The notes under the pieces: model-generated | Database searches by the model: none | Told to the model about the DNA's origin: nothing | The model's input: the letters and a program-made list of their open reading frames with translations, nothing else | DNA from: Siphonodentalium dalli | Lineage: Eukaryota; Mollusca; Scaphopoda; Gadilida; Siphonodentaliidae | Direction: 5' to 3' | Assembly: GCA_032622095.1 (NCBI GenBank) | Contig: CP136067.1 | Coordinates: 40,903,549-40,967,548, forward strand | Length of the DNA stretch: 64,000 nt | Position numbers and translations under genes: made by a program | Part shown: piece by piece, positions 33,803 through 46,319 of the stretch | How positions within the stretch are numbered: the stretch's first letter is position 1 | Layout of the letters: the number at the start of each line of letters is the position of its first letter

Positions 33803-35288
33803 GTAATGCATTAATGGGGCCCTATATAACTGATGTTGCTCTTGTGTGAGCTGGTAATTAAATGCATTAATTTGCATTACTGGGGTCCTATATAAATAAT
33901 GAAGTGATTGTATGAGCTGGTAATAAATTAATTGGCATTGCAATGGCCCTATATAACCGATGCTGCCCTTATATGAGCTGCAAATGCATTACTGGGGACC
34001 TATATAACTGATGCTGCTCTTGAATGAGCTGGTAATTCATTAATGGGACCATATATAACTGATGCTGCTCTTGTGTGAACTGGTAATGTATTACTATGGC
34101 CCTATATTCCTATATAACTGATGCTGCCCTTGTCTGAGCTAGTAATGCATTACTGTGGCCCTATATAACTGATGCTTATCTTGTGTGAACTGATAATGCG
34201 TCACTTGAACATTATATAGCTGATGCTGCTTTTGTAGGAGCTGGTAATGCTTAATTAGCATTACCGGGACCACATTTGACCTTATATAACTGATGCTGCC
34301 CTTGTATGAGCTGGTAATGGATTACTGGGACCCTATTTGTCCTTATTTAACAGATGCTGTTCTTGTGTGAACTGACGATGCATTAATTGGCAACACTGGG
34401 ACCGATTGATGCTTTACCAGCTCACACAAGAGCAGCACCAGTTATATACAGTTCCTGTGATGTATTACCAGCTCACACAATGACACCATCCCTTACATAA
34501 GGCCCCAGTAATGCCGATTACTGCATACCAGTTCATATAAGAGCAGCATCAGTTATACAGGCCCACAGTAATGTTGATTACTGCATTACCAGTTCATACA
34601 ATGGCAGCATGCATAGTTATATAGGGCCCAGTAGTGCCAATTAATGCATTACCAGCTCATACAAGCACATCATTATTTATATAGGGCACAGTAATGCTCG
34701 TAGTAAAGGTGATTGTTACATTACCAGCTGAAACAAGAGCAGCATCGGTTATAGAAGGTTCCATTAATGGATTACCAGTTCATACAAGAGCAGCATCGGT
34801 TATAAAGGGCCACAGTAATGCATTACCAGCTCATGCAAGGGCAACATCAGTTATATAGGACCCCCGTAATGCATTACCAGCTCATACAAGGGCAGCATCA
34901 GTTATATAGGGCCACAGTAATGCATTACCAGCTCATACAATGGCAGCATCAGTTATATGATATAGGGCCATTGTAATGCCAATTAATGCATTAACAGCTC
35001 ATGCAATCACATCATTATTTATATAGGGCCCCATTAATGCCAATTCATGCATTATCAGCTCATAGAAAAGCATCATCAGTTATATAGGCCCCCAGTAATG
35101 CATTTCCAGCTCATATAAGGGCAGCATCAGTTATATAGGGCCATTGCAATGCCAATTAATTTATTACCAGCTCATACAATCACATCATTATTCATATAGG
35201 GCCCCAGTAATGCAAATTAATGCATTTAATTACCAGCTCACACAAGAGCAACATCAGTTATATAGGGCCCCATTAATGCATTACCATT
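33803..35288. mobile_element. Palindromic tandem-repeat element (about 1.5 kb)
   Basis: Units of about 50-60 bp (GAGCTGGTAATGCATTA, then GGGCCCTATATAACTGATGC, then TGCTCTTGTGT) run forward to about 34,410. From there they run inverted to 35,288 (CCAGCTCATACAAGAGCAGC, ATCAGTTATATAGGGCC). The outermost 160 bp of each side match almost base for base, better than the inner units. This makes it a foldback element built wholly of tandem repeats. Confidence 0.85.
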
Positions 35289-35710
35289 ACGTCCCCAACC
35301 TTTGTCTACGTTCTAATCGTTCTCGTATCTTACTATCCGTAATAACGTTTACGATTTCATGGTTTCTAATAAGCTCAAATAACACATGAAATTTATTTTC
35401 TGCAATATATCACTTTACTCCATTCGAGACTCAGACTGTATATGTATATCATGTAAACCATACAGTTGTATTGAGCTACGACCTCGATATGTTGTTTAGA
35501 TTGTCAATGACTGTACTCGTCGTCGTGAATCACGAGCTTCCCGCGAAATAAGATCGCTATTCACAACGGATAACCATCGCTGGCTGCGACACAAAACTTT
35601 ACAGTGAGAGGAGTGCGCTATGAAACCAGTCGCCAAAAATACAGTATATATAGTGTGCGATGCATGAGGAGTTTTGAGTGATTATGTGCAAGATATAGTA
35701 CACAATATAT

Positions 35711-37200
35711 GGTTACGTAGCGTTTTTCCGAAGACCCATTACTCCGAAGGTCCGATTCTCCGAAGGTCAGATTCTCCGACGCCCCGATTCTCCGAAAGCT
35801 CATAACTCCGAAGTCCCGATTCTCCTAAATCCCATAACTCCGAAGACCCACAACTCCGAAAGCCCATAACTCCGAAGGCCTATAACTCCGAAAGCCCATA
35901 ACTCCGAAGGCCTATAACTCCGAACGCCCATAACTCCGAAGGTCTATAACTCCGAAGGGCCGATTCTCCGAAGGGCCGATTCTCCGAAGATCATGTTTTA
36001 TCGCTTATTAAATAGTGTACAGTCCAGTGGCGGAGTCAATGGGGCCCATGTGTAACTTGCGGCATGTGAAGAATCAAATGGTTCTACGAGTGACTTTTGG
36101 GGGTAAAATGGTGGTCTAATACCGTTTGGAATTTCACAATTCTTAGAGTGTATTGGTAAGTATGGAATGCGCGTATGGTTATATTTTGTATGGAACATGT
36201 ACATGTAGATAATATATCCCCCCCCCCCTGGAATCCGGAATCCAGCTTCAAATTTACCATGGAATCCGGCGTCCAGCTTCAAATTGACACTGGAATCCGG
36301 CGTACGGGTCCAAAATGGGTGGAATCCGGCGTACGAAAAGGGGGGAAGGGCCCCTCATATATTGGAAACGTTAACTATGTATTATAGTAAGGTGATATAT
36401 ACACCATCAGTAGTGTGCGACAAGCCTTAATTTTCCACAGAATGCTTAAATTTATGAAAGAAATACAATTATTTTCCCACAATGTACGTCTTAATACATT
36501 TAACATGATTAAACTGTGCACATCTGACTGCATTGGGGGTGATTTGATGCAATCAGGTTCATTTTATATATGAAAAAGGACAAGTTCTTCCCCGTTCACC
36601 CCTATACATTTTACTCTGGCATTTCATGGGCCAACGTAATGTTATAGTATATGGTGTATAGTCAGTGGCGGGCCAGGATTCCCATTTAGGTGGGGGGGGG
36701 GGGGGGGTAGGAAAATTTTGAATATTTTGATGCCCCATGAACGATAGGGGCCCATATTGTCTGAAATAGCAAGTAGAGGTTTAATAGGGGCAGTAGGAAT
36801 TTTGGGACCCCTTGGCTTCGCCACTGGACTGTACACTATTTAGTAAACGATAATACCCCGATAAAACTAAATCTTCGGAGAATCGGACCTTCGGAGAATC
36901 GGACCTTCGGAGTTATGGGCCGTCGGAGAATCGGGCCTTCGGAGTTATAGATCTTCGGAGAATCGGCCCTTCGGAGTTATAGGTCTTCGGAGTTATAGGT
37001 CTTCGGAAAATCGGCCCTTCGATGTTATGGGCTTTCGGAGAATCGGATCTTCGGAGTTATGGGCCGTCGGAGAATCGGATCTTCGGAGTTATGGGCCGTC
37101 GGAGAATCGGATCTTCCGAGTTATGGGCCGTCGGAGAATCGGGTCTTCGGAGTTGTGGGCCTTCGTAGTAATAGGTCTTCGGAAAATCGGTCTGACACCC
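35711..37200. mobile_element. CCGAAGG-family element with a hAT-like insertion in its centre
   Basis: AATATAT flanks both sides (35,704-35,710 and 37,201-37,207). The ends are GGTTACGTAGCG and TCTGACACCC. Head-to-head arrays of a 16-bp unit (CATAACTCCGAAGGCC and variants) occupy 35,730-36,000 and 36,870-37,190. AATAGTGTACAGTC (36,011-36,024) and its reverse complement (36,827-36,840) bracket the centre. It is a sister of the element at 29,097 with a different spacer in the unit. Confidence 0.8.
36025..36826. mobile_element. hAT-like segment inside the CCGAAGG element
   Basis: CAGTGGCGGAG at the left and CTTCGCCACTG at the right are typical hAT ends. The flanking 14 bases are inverted rather than direct, so an 8-bp duplication is not visible. 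A further CAGTGGCGGGCC at 36,663 pairs with the right end, so a smaller 164-bp unit may be nested. The interior includes 25-30 bp repeats of TGGAATCCGGCGT (36,228-36,330) and a poly-G tract. Confidence 0.55.
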
Positions 37201-37668
37201 AATATATAGTGAAATTCAACAATTATTTAATTCAACAACCCATGGTGGTGTCCTAACGTGTGCAGTTATAGAATGCATCAGGAGAGCATAAAGAATGGCA
37301 TAACCCTATTAATGAATAGTGAAAGATTGTGTGTTCTCTTCCCCATTTCCCGAATTGAATAGCTCATTCAATTTAATAATGTTCGGTTTTCGGTAGAAGT
37401 TGGGTTTTATACATTGTGTATATCTCTTTCGTAGAATTAAACGGAATTCATAACCGAGTTCTAAGTTACATAAAGCAATCTTTCTGTCTGAGTAATCTGA
37501 ACCTACCTTGATCCCGATTCAACTGGTAAGTAGTGATTTCTGTTCCTGAACCGTAACTAAAAGAATATTTGGCCCACCCACCGACATCACCAGAGCTCAG
37601 CAGTCTCTGTCAGGTTTGTTCTTTGAATTTATTTTTAATTTGAAAAACACGCACAGATGCGGCATTTA

Positions 37669-37870
37669 AAGGTACTCAATCCGATTAGATGTCCCCATAT
37701 CATCATATTCCAACAACAATGTTTTTTTGAAATGCCGCTTCAGTAATTGCTCAAAATTAATGCTAACCACAGTCAACTATATTATAACATTGCCCAAAAC
37801 CTGTTATTTATCAACAGTTTGTAGAAATATGTGACAAAAAAGCAACTTGATGCACATCGCTTCTATCGTG
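37669..37870 (+). repeat. Single arm of the 17,955-type foldback
   Basis: GGTACTCAATCCGATTAGAT, GTCCCCATATCATC, ATTCCAACAAC and ATGCTAACCACAGTCAAC match the arms at 17,955 and 51,759. The second arm is missing. Confidence 0.75.
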
Positions 37871-39004
37871 TCGACTTTGTTTCGATTTAAGAAATTAGAA
37901 GTGATGCACTTCAGCGAGCTCACAAACCTTATGTCGGATTTCTTAAACCCAAAAAGGTGAAGCCGAAATAGCATTGAAATCAAATCGCGGAATTGAAGGG
38001 GCTTGAACGATGGCGTCGTGGTTGATGTGAGGTCCAAATTCAGGAACCCCTCTTCCCCATCAAAATAACGTCTATCTGGTCATCCATGCTAACAACGAAC
38101 TGAATTTCCACCACATATGACCTGGCAATTATACCTGTATTGCTACAATATATCACGAGAATCCCGGGTCGTACGTTGTGACTGATCGAATTATTGACAA
38201 TATTAACATGTCATGATTATCGCATTGTTGCAAATGCGACGATAAGTGAAGTATTAAGGGACTGTATACCAAACACACGCTTTGGGTTGTAAAAGTGGTA
38301 CGAAATAATGATCGTACATGTTCGTAAAAACTCTTACGCGTAATCGTTTTTGCGAAAGGACTTTTTGGCTTACGACTACAAATAGCTATCCGTATCCGTA
38401 ATCGTAAACGTGAGGATGCGAAAAGTCTCTATTACTCTAGAAATCACACCTCCTCAGCCGTATTTGTAGCCAGAGTCGTTATTTCGTGCGAAAATCGGGA
38501 TTCAGATTACGGATTAGACCCCGTACGACGTGGTTCGGTAAACGAACGGACTAGAATCAGTAATCGTATAATCAATCGTTATTTCGTTGTAATCTCGATT
38601 CATATTCTGATACCGATTGCGGACTCAAACGTTCATTATGTGAACAAACCGAGCTTTCGCCACCTCGGAGTTTAAACATACAATAAAACATAATAATCCG
38701 TCTCCTGTGTACAAATTATTGCATAATTTAAACGATCTATATCTAAGAATTTTAAATGCGGAGACAAATTTGTGTTATCGCGTGTAAACGTGGAGAATAT
38801 TACTGAAATTAGCCACATAATGATGTTATTGATAGTAGCGCTGGGGGGGGGGGGGGGCGCTTCGATTGATGAAGAACTTGAAGCAAATTAATCCTTGTCA
38901 ATTTCATTGTCACTTTCATAATGTTCGTTTCATAATTCCATCCATAAAATACCGCCCGAACGCATGTCGATTTCAAATTCGGCGGATACGTCACCATTGA
39001 CCGA
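37871..39004. other. Right-side spacer, no gene recognised
   Basis: The segment 38,270-38,650 is unusually rich in the words CGTAAT and ATTACGA. A poly-G run lies at 38,845-38,859. No gene is seen. Confidence 0.5.
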
Positions 39005-40445
39005 ATTCACGTGAACCTGCATGATTATGTCTTCTGCTTTGTTCGTTATTATATGTTCCTTCTTATTCAAGACAGAATAGGATTATACATGTATGATATC
39101 GATGGATTATCAGATACGCGTATGTGCTATCTAGTCTTATAGCAATTTCATATTTAAAATGTTTTGTTTTGTTAATTGCAGTCTTTTTGCATAATAGTCT
39201 CTGTATAGTGCAGAAACCCAGGCATTTTTGGCCTACGTAATGTACATTAGTTGGAAAATAAACCTTTTCCCATGAAGCTAATGTTGTGGTCTTGTGATCG
39301 CACGTGAACTGCATCTCCCAATCGCACAAAATCAAATGTAAAGCTCGTTCTATGATCACGGGACTATATAGTGGGCATGTCAGTCAATTTATTGATTACG
39401 TACCCACACGCACAAGTTCTAGGGATGTGGCTAGAGGTTTCACATGGGAGTGCTCCATCAAATTTCCGGCCAACTGCACCCCCTCCCTTGAACCAAACAT
39501 TAAACTCACAGGTTCGCAGAATTCCATTCGCACCTCTTTGAAATATCCGACCTGACACACACTAAGATAGAAAAATGGCAAACTTTTACTGGTTGAAAAA
39601 ATTAAACAATCAGAACAATTCCAACCTATAAATGGTGTCAAATTAATGTCCAACTAATGTGTCATGCATGAAATTTCCAACTTCTGGAGATGTACAAGTT
39701 TAGTTTAAACATATATATTTGTCAAATTTAGATAACACATGATATATAACACATACATTTGTTTATACAGACATGGGATTGCAGGCCAAGTGCTGGCTCA
39801 CTTAAGGGTACCCCTTTTTTTTTTTTTTTATTACACTGAAAACTAACTAATTAGTAATGGAAAAGCAACATGACTGCGAAAACAAGTTGAACATATATAC
39901 AGATCACCGTTCACCCCCTCCCACGAGTTAGTCATAAATTTGTAAATGCATTTATTTAAAATCGGGGTTTTTTGTTGCGTTTGCTAGCTTGTACGTATCA
40001 TTATTTGGAAGAGTTAGTCAAAAGAATCCTGATTTGCCTCACGCGTGAATGACTGCACAGCTAAGAAAATTGTACCATAGGTCGGGAGGGGGTTCGAGAC
40101 ATTCAACCAACCCATGTTGCCACGTTCCTGTACAACTGCCAAGTTTCGTGTGTTCTCCAAAACGTCTTCGGAATTTGATTCAGGATACCTAGAGCTGTTA
40201 GAAATGCTTGCCCTCATCAATAAACACACGTTAACTTGAAAAACGATGCGATTAAGTCGGATTAACAGCTAATTAGGTGCCATCTATATACACATAGACG
40301 AAAAACATGACTTTCACAACTTTATAAATATAAGACACAAATGATACTTGGGCCAAATACATGAGCCATGTTTGACGCTGGGAGAACATTAAACACAGTA
40401 TTGATACCACGTGGATTTCAAAATCTGACCTAGAATCTATGTAAT
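39005..40445 (-). repeat. Inner inverted duplication, right arm
   Basis: This is a continuous arm homologous, in reverse, to 31,770-32,965, then 30,993-31,081, then 26,690-26,812. It lacks the 4.2-kb nest and the 670-bp segment, so it preserves the order before those insertions. Confidence 0.85.
39420..40132. mobile_element. hAT-like MITE, right arm copy
   Basis: CTAGGGATGTGGCTAGAG at the left pairs with TTGCCACGTTCCTG at the right. It is the inverted partner of 31,862-32,560. Confidence 0.7.
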
Positions 40446-40501
40446 CTTGATTTAGCCCCGGCCAGTAACCGGTTTAGGATTCTGAATCCAGATTCTCTCA
40501 C

Positions 40502-40700
40502 CTAATAACGACTCTGGCGGGAGCTAATACAAGCGAACTTGGTGCAGACTGATTCATGATCGTAGGCGGGATATGTTGAGGCAATAAGTTCAACACACGA
40601 CCTACGGTTTCGAATAAAGGATACTTTGTTTTGAAACTATGCCGCTGACCTTCGTACAGAAAATTGCACACAACACAACTGTTGACATTGGTAAACGTCA
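40502..40700 (-). CDS. Possible single coding exon, unknown protein
   Basis: On the minus strand a 66-codon frame lies between a 3' splice-like CTTCACAG (ending at 40,701) and a good 5' splice-like AG|GTGAGA (exon end at 40,502). The peptide starts with a C-x2-C pair (NSCVVCNF), then has FKTKYPLFETVGRVLNLL, and codon choice looks protein-like. There is no in-frame ATG at its start, so if real it is an internal exon or the start is elsewhere. I do not recognise the family; a small zinc-binding module is conceivable but unproven. No neighbouring exon could be assigned. It may be chance. Confidence 0.22.
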
Positions 40701-40764
40701 CTGTGAAGCATTACGCCTTTAATTATTCGGTATTTCAAAATAGGTAGAAATAGGGGGACTGCCA

Positions 40765-40862
40765 GATAAATAGAAACTGTTACATGTATAGCCTAAATTA
40801 ATGATAAACTGTTACATGTATAGCCTAAATTAATGATAAACTGTTACATGTATAGCCTAATT
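40765..40862. repeat. 32-bp tandem repeat, three units
   Basis: AAACTGTTACATGTATAGCC then TAAATTAATGAT is repeated three times, nearly identical. Confidence 0.92.
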
Positions 40863-42070
40863 AAACTCCATTGCTCTTCTGGTTGACCTCTGGTATTCTT
40901 AAACATTTAAACTTTCCATATCCATAGTCCTTATCACACCATTGACTGTAATGTGTGATATGATCCCGTGCCCAAGTTGAGATACAGTGATGTTGACACT
41001 TTCATTTATGTTATCATAGCAGGAATGGCTATGATCTTTTTCTTTCTGCTTCATTTGTTCAATCAATGTTTTATTTCCCTCCATCCATATCTTGGAACTG
41101 GAGGTTTCAAGAAATAATATATATAATATAGATGTAAACATCAAAATAATATAATGTAATGAGTCAAGAATATATTTTTTTTAAATGTTGGGTCATTGGA
41201 GTATGTGGGAGGGTATATGAGTGATCGCGTCATATATCCGTGTCTCTCTGACGTAATGGCGACACGCTGTTGTGGACAATGCATGTAAATAATAACATTG
41301 ACATGACTGTGTTACCTGTGCGACATAATTTGCCCCCCCCCCCGGATGGATCGATCATAAAGTGATCACACAGACTTTTAATGTAAAAGTAAATTTTAGA
41401 AAGTGGCCAGAAACTAATGTCTTCGATGCATGTTAGCTACGTTTTGCTTCGGTCAAATACATCGAGCGTAAGGCCATATAAATTTATGCACATGCATGTT
41501 TGCCAAGAGAGAACGTCGAATCGCATCTGAGCAGAAAAAAAAACATGCACTGTGCGTATAAACACCGAAAAAGAAAACAGTATATTTCATTGCCTAAATT
41601 CGGTACATCTCCCCCCCCCCCCCTCACTATTGACATTCGGGTGTGGTATTTTAACTATGTCTCGAACATGTACCACAACAAGGTTGTTTAGTGTTTGGCC
41701 ATCACCAAACACTTTGGTAAAGCGGGCAATGGTTATCAAAGTCAGGACACATGTTACATCCAATGACATGGCAATGTGACATGATTGCGGTCTGATATAT
41801 AATGGCCGATCATCTAATTGCCATAAATATTTGAATTGAGTCCAGTCTTAACTGGAACTTATCTTAATTGATCTAAATCTGAGGACTTAATTGCGAACGA
41901 CACCCCAACTCCCCAAATGTTTGTACAAAATGACACAAAATTGATCGTCGTCGAGATATTCTTGTACAGTTTTCAGGCAAAATGTATCAAATAAAACGTA
42001 TGATATGCATACTTGTCCTATAAATTTAATAATTGTCAGCGGTTGTTTTGAGTCTTGACATAAATTATTA
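40863..42070. other. Spacer, no gene recognised
   Basis: Poly-C runs lie at 41,333-41,343 and 41,610-41,623. Frames near 40,899-41,144 and 41,500-41,780 have no recognisable domain. Confidence 0.5.
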
Positions 42071-42514
42071 CACGACGTGTGCTAAATGTAACCCAATCGA
42101 CATCCGCTAACCCTTTACCCAACAAACCGGCCAAAACCGGCCAAATAAAGCTTCAACAGCCTAAAATATCTTCGGTCTGTCTCAATAGAACCATACAAAT
42201 ATGGATATCATTGGAACCGGCTCCTTGACCACATTGTGATAGTTACAGTTATGCCCTGTGCCAATGCATTCTCTTATATATGCGAGTCGACCATAGGTCG
42301 CCTCGCATATATAAGAGAATGCATTGGCCTAAAAAAACACTTTTTACCATTTTTTCTTACATTCTTTAACAATTTTATAATTTTTAATGTGTTAAGCCAA
42401 TGCATTCTCTTATATATGCGAGGCGACCTATGGTCGACTCGCATATATAAGAGAATGCATTGGCACAGGACCGTTCTGTTGGGTAAAGGGTTAATTGTGG
42501 GTTACGTCGCGTGT
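42071..42514. mobile_element. Double-palindrome foldback element
   Basis: The outer arms pair CACGACGTG...AACCCTTTACCCAACA with TTGGGTAAAGGGTTAA...CGTCGCGTG. Inside are two 65-bp palindromes (42,261-42,325 and 42,402-42,465) built on GCATTCTCTTATATATGCGA and its complement; each is a hairpin and the two are also inverted to each other. A degenerate relative lies at 61,003-61,070. Confidence 0.85.
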
Positions 42515-43921
42515 ACATAAACTTCTCGGACAACACAAACAAGAAAACCATAGTCAGAAATTATAACGCGCTCAAGATCATATATTATATACCCATGATT
42601 GTAATTATATAATCTTTTTCATTTCTGTTATTTGTAATTGGCATAGCTTATCACAAACCAAAAAATCAACATTATTGACATAATGTAAACGCCAATAAAC
42701 GATATTGAAATTCCCAACTATACCTTTTACCGGGCTCGGCCTCGGGGTCGAACAACAACTTCTAATGTGTCTCAATAATTACCATTCTATAAATAGAACC
42801 CCCATCGCGCACTGTATACCAAGAAACAGCGACACATTATACACGCGGAGCGCGAAACTAGTAAACGACTTCAGTCACAAGGTGTTTATGTTGGTGAAGC
42901 TTCTTGGTGTCTTCTCTCCTTTGGTGTCAGCAGGTTGTCATGATTTGATTACCCTATAGTTCGAACAGGTTTGCAGTTATCGATGAGGGGTGGATGGGAG
43001 TTGTCGAAAGATTATTAAGATTGTAAATCGAGAAATGACCGAATAACTCAGCTAGACAATAAGTCGAACAAGCAATGTCATAATTTATGCAAGAACAGTA
43101 CCGATATACGCATACACATAGTTATTGATATATAATTATAAATATGTATATGTAAGCATATACAATAAATATATTTAGTTGTATATGCTTATATATATTT
43201 ACAATATGCATATACATGTTATAGTATTATACATCTATGTAAAGATGAAGGTTATGTAATATAATCCATGTACACAACTTTTGTCATCCGGAAGCTCACA
43301 TGTTTATGTACATATTGTATATATTTAAATTGTTATTATCTCCATACCTATGTATGTATAGGTTCATGAGAAATAAACTGATTGAGAAAGGATATTGTTT
43401 CTATGCCCCAAGATCAACCACACCTGGTCAAGTTGTTCTGCTAATGTGCTAGTATACGGTTGGGTCCTGCAGAATTGCTATGACAAACTGATGCTGTTAC
43501 AAAAAGTACCGTATATTTTAATAATTTGTCTTTATCGCGATGTTCCGATAATCTGAACATATCCAGGAAAAGCCAGTATACGTGTGAAACATTCAAAAAC
43601 ATATTTATTGCAAAATGTTTCTAATACTGATTGTATTAGTTGTTGAAAATCGACTATAATCAAGATTGTTATTCACGTCGTTTTAGAAGCACCAGCGCAG
43701 GAATTATAATATTTTGATCAAATGATCTATGTTCTTGAATGTTTCATACACACACATGGATTTTTTTTCAGATCGCTCGGTTTAGGCAAACATCGCGAAA
43801 TTGACAACTTTAGAACAAATAACGTTACTTTTTCGTAACGGCAACAGTTTGCCCTATGTCCATTATAGTTATTCAGCAGAACCACCAGCATCAAAGCACA
43901 TTGTCCAGGAATATCAACACC
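42515..43921. other. Spacer, no gene recognised
   Basis: An AT-rich palindromic tract based on TATATGCTTA lies at 43,120-43,220. A half copy of the GTCCTGC repeat is at 43,430-43,490. Nothing else is seen. Confidence 0.5.
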
Positions 43922-43949
43922 CCCATATAAAAATGTACCTGGGTAAATC

Positions 43950-44660
43950 CACCCAGGTTTTTTGGGCCGAAACCCAGGAAATCTATCTACCAAGATATCC
44001 ACCAACCATCAAGACCCCCTGAAACCTGGGTTTTACCATGATTTACCCACCTGAAACTGGACAAAAAACCCTGGTATGGATAAACCTGGGTGTATTTACC
44101 CAGGTGACCACACCCAGGTGTACCCTACCTGGGTGTTTCCCACCCAGGTGTACCCTGGTGTTTCCTACCTGGGTGTTTCCCCCACCCAGGTGTACCATGG
44201 TGTTATTCACCCAGGTGTTTCCCCCACCCAGGTGTACCATGGTGTTATTCACCCAGGTGTACCCTGATGTTTCCTACCTGGGTGTTACTCACCCAGGTGA
44301 ACCCTGATGTTTCCTACCTGGGTGTTCCCCACCCAGGTGTACCTTGATGTTTCCAACCCAGATGTACCTTGGTGTTTTCTTACGCCGGTGTACCTTGGTG
44401 TTTTCTTACCCAGGTGGATTTCCCACTGAGATGCACCTGGTTAGAAAACACCAAGGTACACCCAGGTAAGGAAACACCAAGGTACACCTGGGCAGGAAAA
44501 CACCAAGGTACACCTGGGTAAGAAAACACCAAGGTACACCTGGGTAAGAAAACACCAAGGTACAACTGGGTGGGAAACACCAAGGTACACATGGGTAGGA
44601 AACACCAAGGAACACCTGGGTGAATAACACCAAGGTACACCTGGGTGGGGATCCAAAGTG
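43950..44660. repeat. Polarity-switching ACCCAGGTGTACC array, right copy
   Basis: Mirror of 20,915-21,600: ACCCAGGTGTACC units run to about 44,395, then polarity reverses around TTTCCCACTGAGATGCACC and units read ACCAAGGTACACCTGGGT. Repeat-driven open frames occur on both strands. Confidence 0.88.
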
Positions 44661-46319
44661 AAATGATGAGGATGGCAATGAAGTAGATTTGGATGGGATG
44701 CAGGGGTATTGTTATCAATGGAGTTGTTGTAGTATAATAGAACATTAAGGAAACTGATTGTGCAGCAATACAAGTTTATTCAAGAACAACAAACTAACTA
44801 AAGATAAAATACATGTATAGAAACACATGTAATACATAAATATATAAACTCATTAAACTGCATGGGTTAAAACTTACTGACAACAAGAGTTGGGTTAAAT
44901 TTTTGATTAAAAAACACTTGCAAATTCCCTCTGCATACATGTATATGGTATGTTAGGCAAGTTACATGTACATGTAGTTGCAATGTATACCGGTACATGA
45001 CATACCGGTGGACACAAAAATCATTATTTTAGTTCCAATGTCATTTACCAGTATACATGTACATGTTTTACCTTGCAACTACATCCACAGTGAGGTAGTT
45101 TTGTCTCATTTAAACTTTCTAAATGGGTTTCTCCCTTTGAATGACATAAACTAATGTGAGTATACACATGAGCTGTGAAATACACACCAACAAATTATTT
45201 TTTAGTCTAAGGACATGTTTCCTGTCATTATCTCACTGATTACAAATATATATTTGTAATAGTGCGCTGTAATGCTCCAGAAATAGTCATATTTTGTCCT
45301 GGTTCATAAGAACACATTATTGCTTAGTGTTAGAAGGACATGTTGTCTATTATTATTTGACTCATAAACCCCCAAATGTACATGTAAGCAGAACATTTGG
45401 GAAAGAGACACACCATCTTTATCCTTTTTTATATCAGTAGCAATTGATCAGATAGCAAAATATGCTATAAAAAATAGATTTCACATGGTAGAGATTAAAC
45501 AATCACATTAATTCCACCAACTCGAAACAGTTAACATACCCTGTAGAATACAGACTATGATCAAGGAGGGTGTCACACACACCCCCACCCCGCTTTGGCA
45601 TGTGATATTCAGGCCATTTTCAGGTGGTATGCTATATACATACCCAATGTTATCTGGTACCAGGATTTCACACGGTAATATAACCGGCATTCATGATTCA
45701 GCAAAAAGGCTAGTATGCAGATATAATACCGGTAGCAGAAAATTATACAAATTTTGAGTATTTTCCAGCCTAAACAGACCCAAGTGATATATTTTTATTT
45801 AATTCAGTCTAATACCTCTTGATATGTTGATGTTTTGGATACTATTTCAGCAAATGTGAGAAAACTGTGAACTGGTATTCAGTATTCATGGGTGATAGGA
45901 GGGGTAACACCCTCACAAAGGCCACTCACAATTGAATACACCAGTATGGAACTTAATGGAAGGTGTCACCACCCCCACCTCCCTGGCCCCAATACCAGTT
46001 AATGTAAAAAGTTGAATCATGCGTACCAGTTACAAGTAAGGAAATATTGAATGAAAACTAATATTACACTAATAATATAGCTTTCATATACATGTACTAG
46101 TATTTGCTGAAGTTGTATCCATAACTTCTACATACCTATAGATAATAGATTGAATAAAAGGACGTCCGGCCGCAGTGTCCCCCGAAAAAGTGGCTTCATT
46201 GGGGCATCAGCTTGTCTGAAAAAAATATCAAGGACCCTAAATCTGATAATAAATTTCAGAACAATCCAACCAGTGTCCCATGAAATGGTGAATAATAAAC
46301 TATCATACTAAATTTTAGT
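44661..46319. other. Body of right giant copy, no gene recognised
   Basis: Mirrors 19,591-20,914 of the left copy. ACATGTACATGTA motifs and ACCGGTA motifs are present. No gene is seen. Confidence 0.55.

Noticed and set aside
33746-35389. Two similar frames (65 and 81 codons) beginning M-Q-C-Q-L-I-Y-Y-Q-L
   Set aside because: They are the two mirrored ends of one foldback element read outward-in; conserved at DNA level, AT-rich and repetitive.
32647-39359. Similar frames at 32,647-32,913 and 39,063-39,359 as a conserved gene pair
   Set aside because: They lie in inverted-duplication arms, and the visible substitutions hit first and second codon positions as often as third.
44038-44773. Matching repeat-peptide frames in the right giant copy
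   Set aside because: Same explanation as the left array; mirror image DNA.
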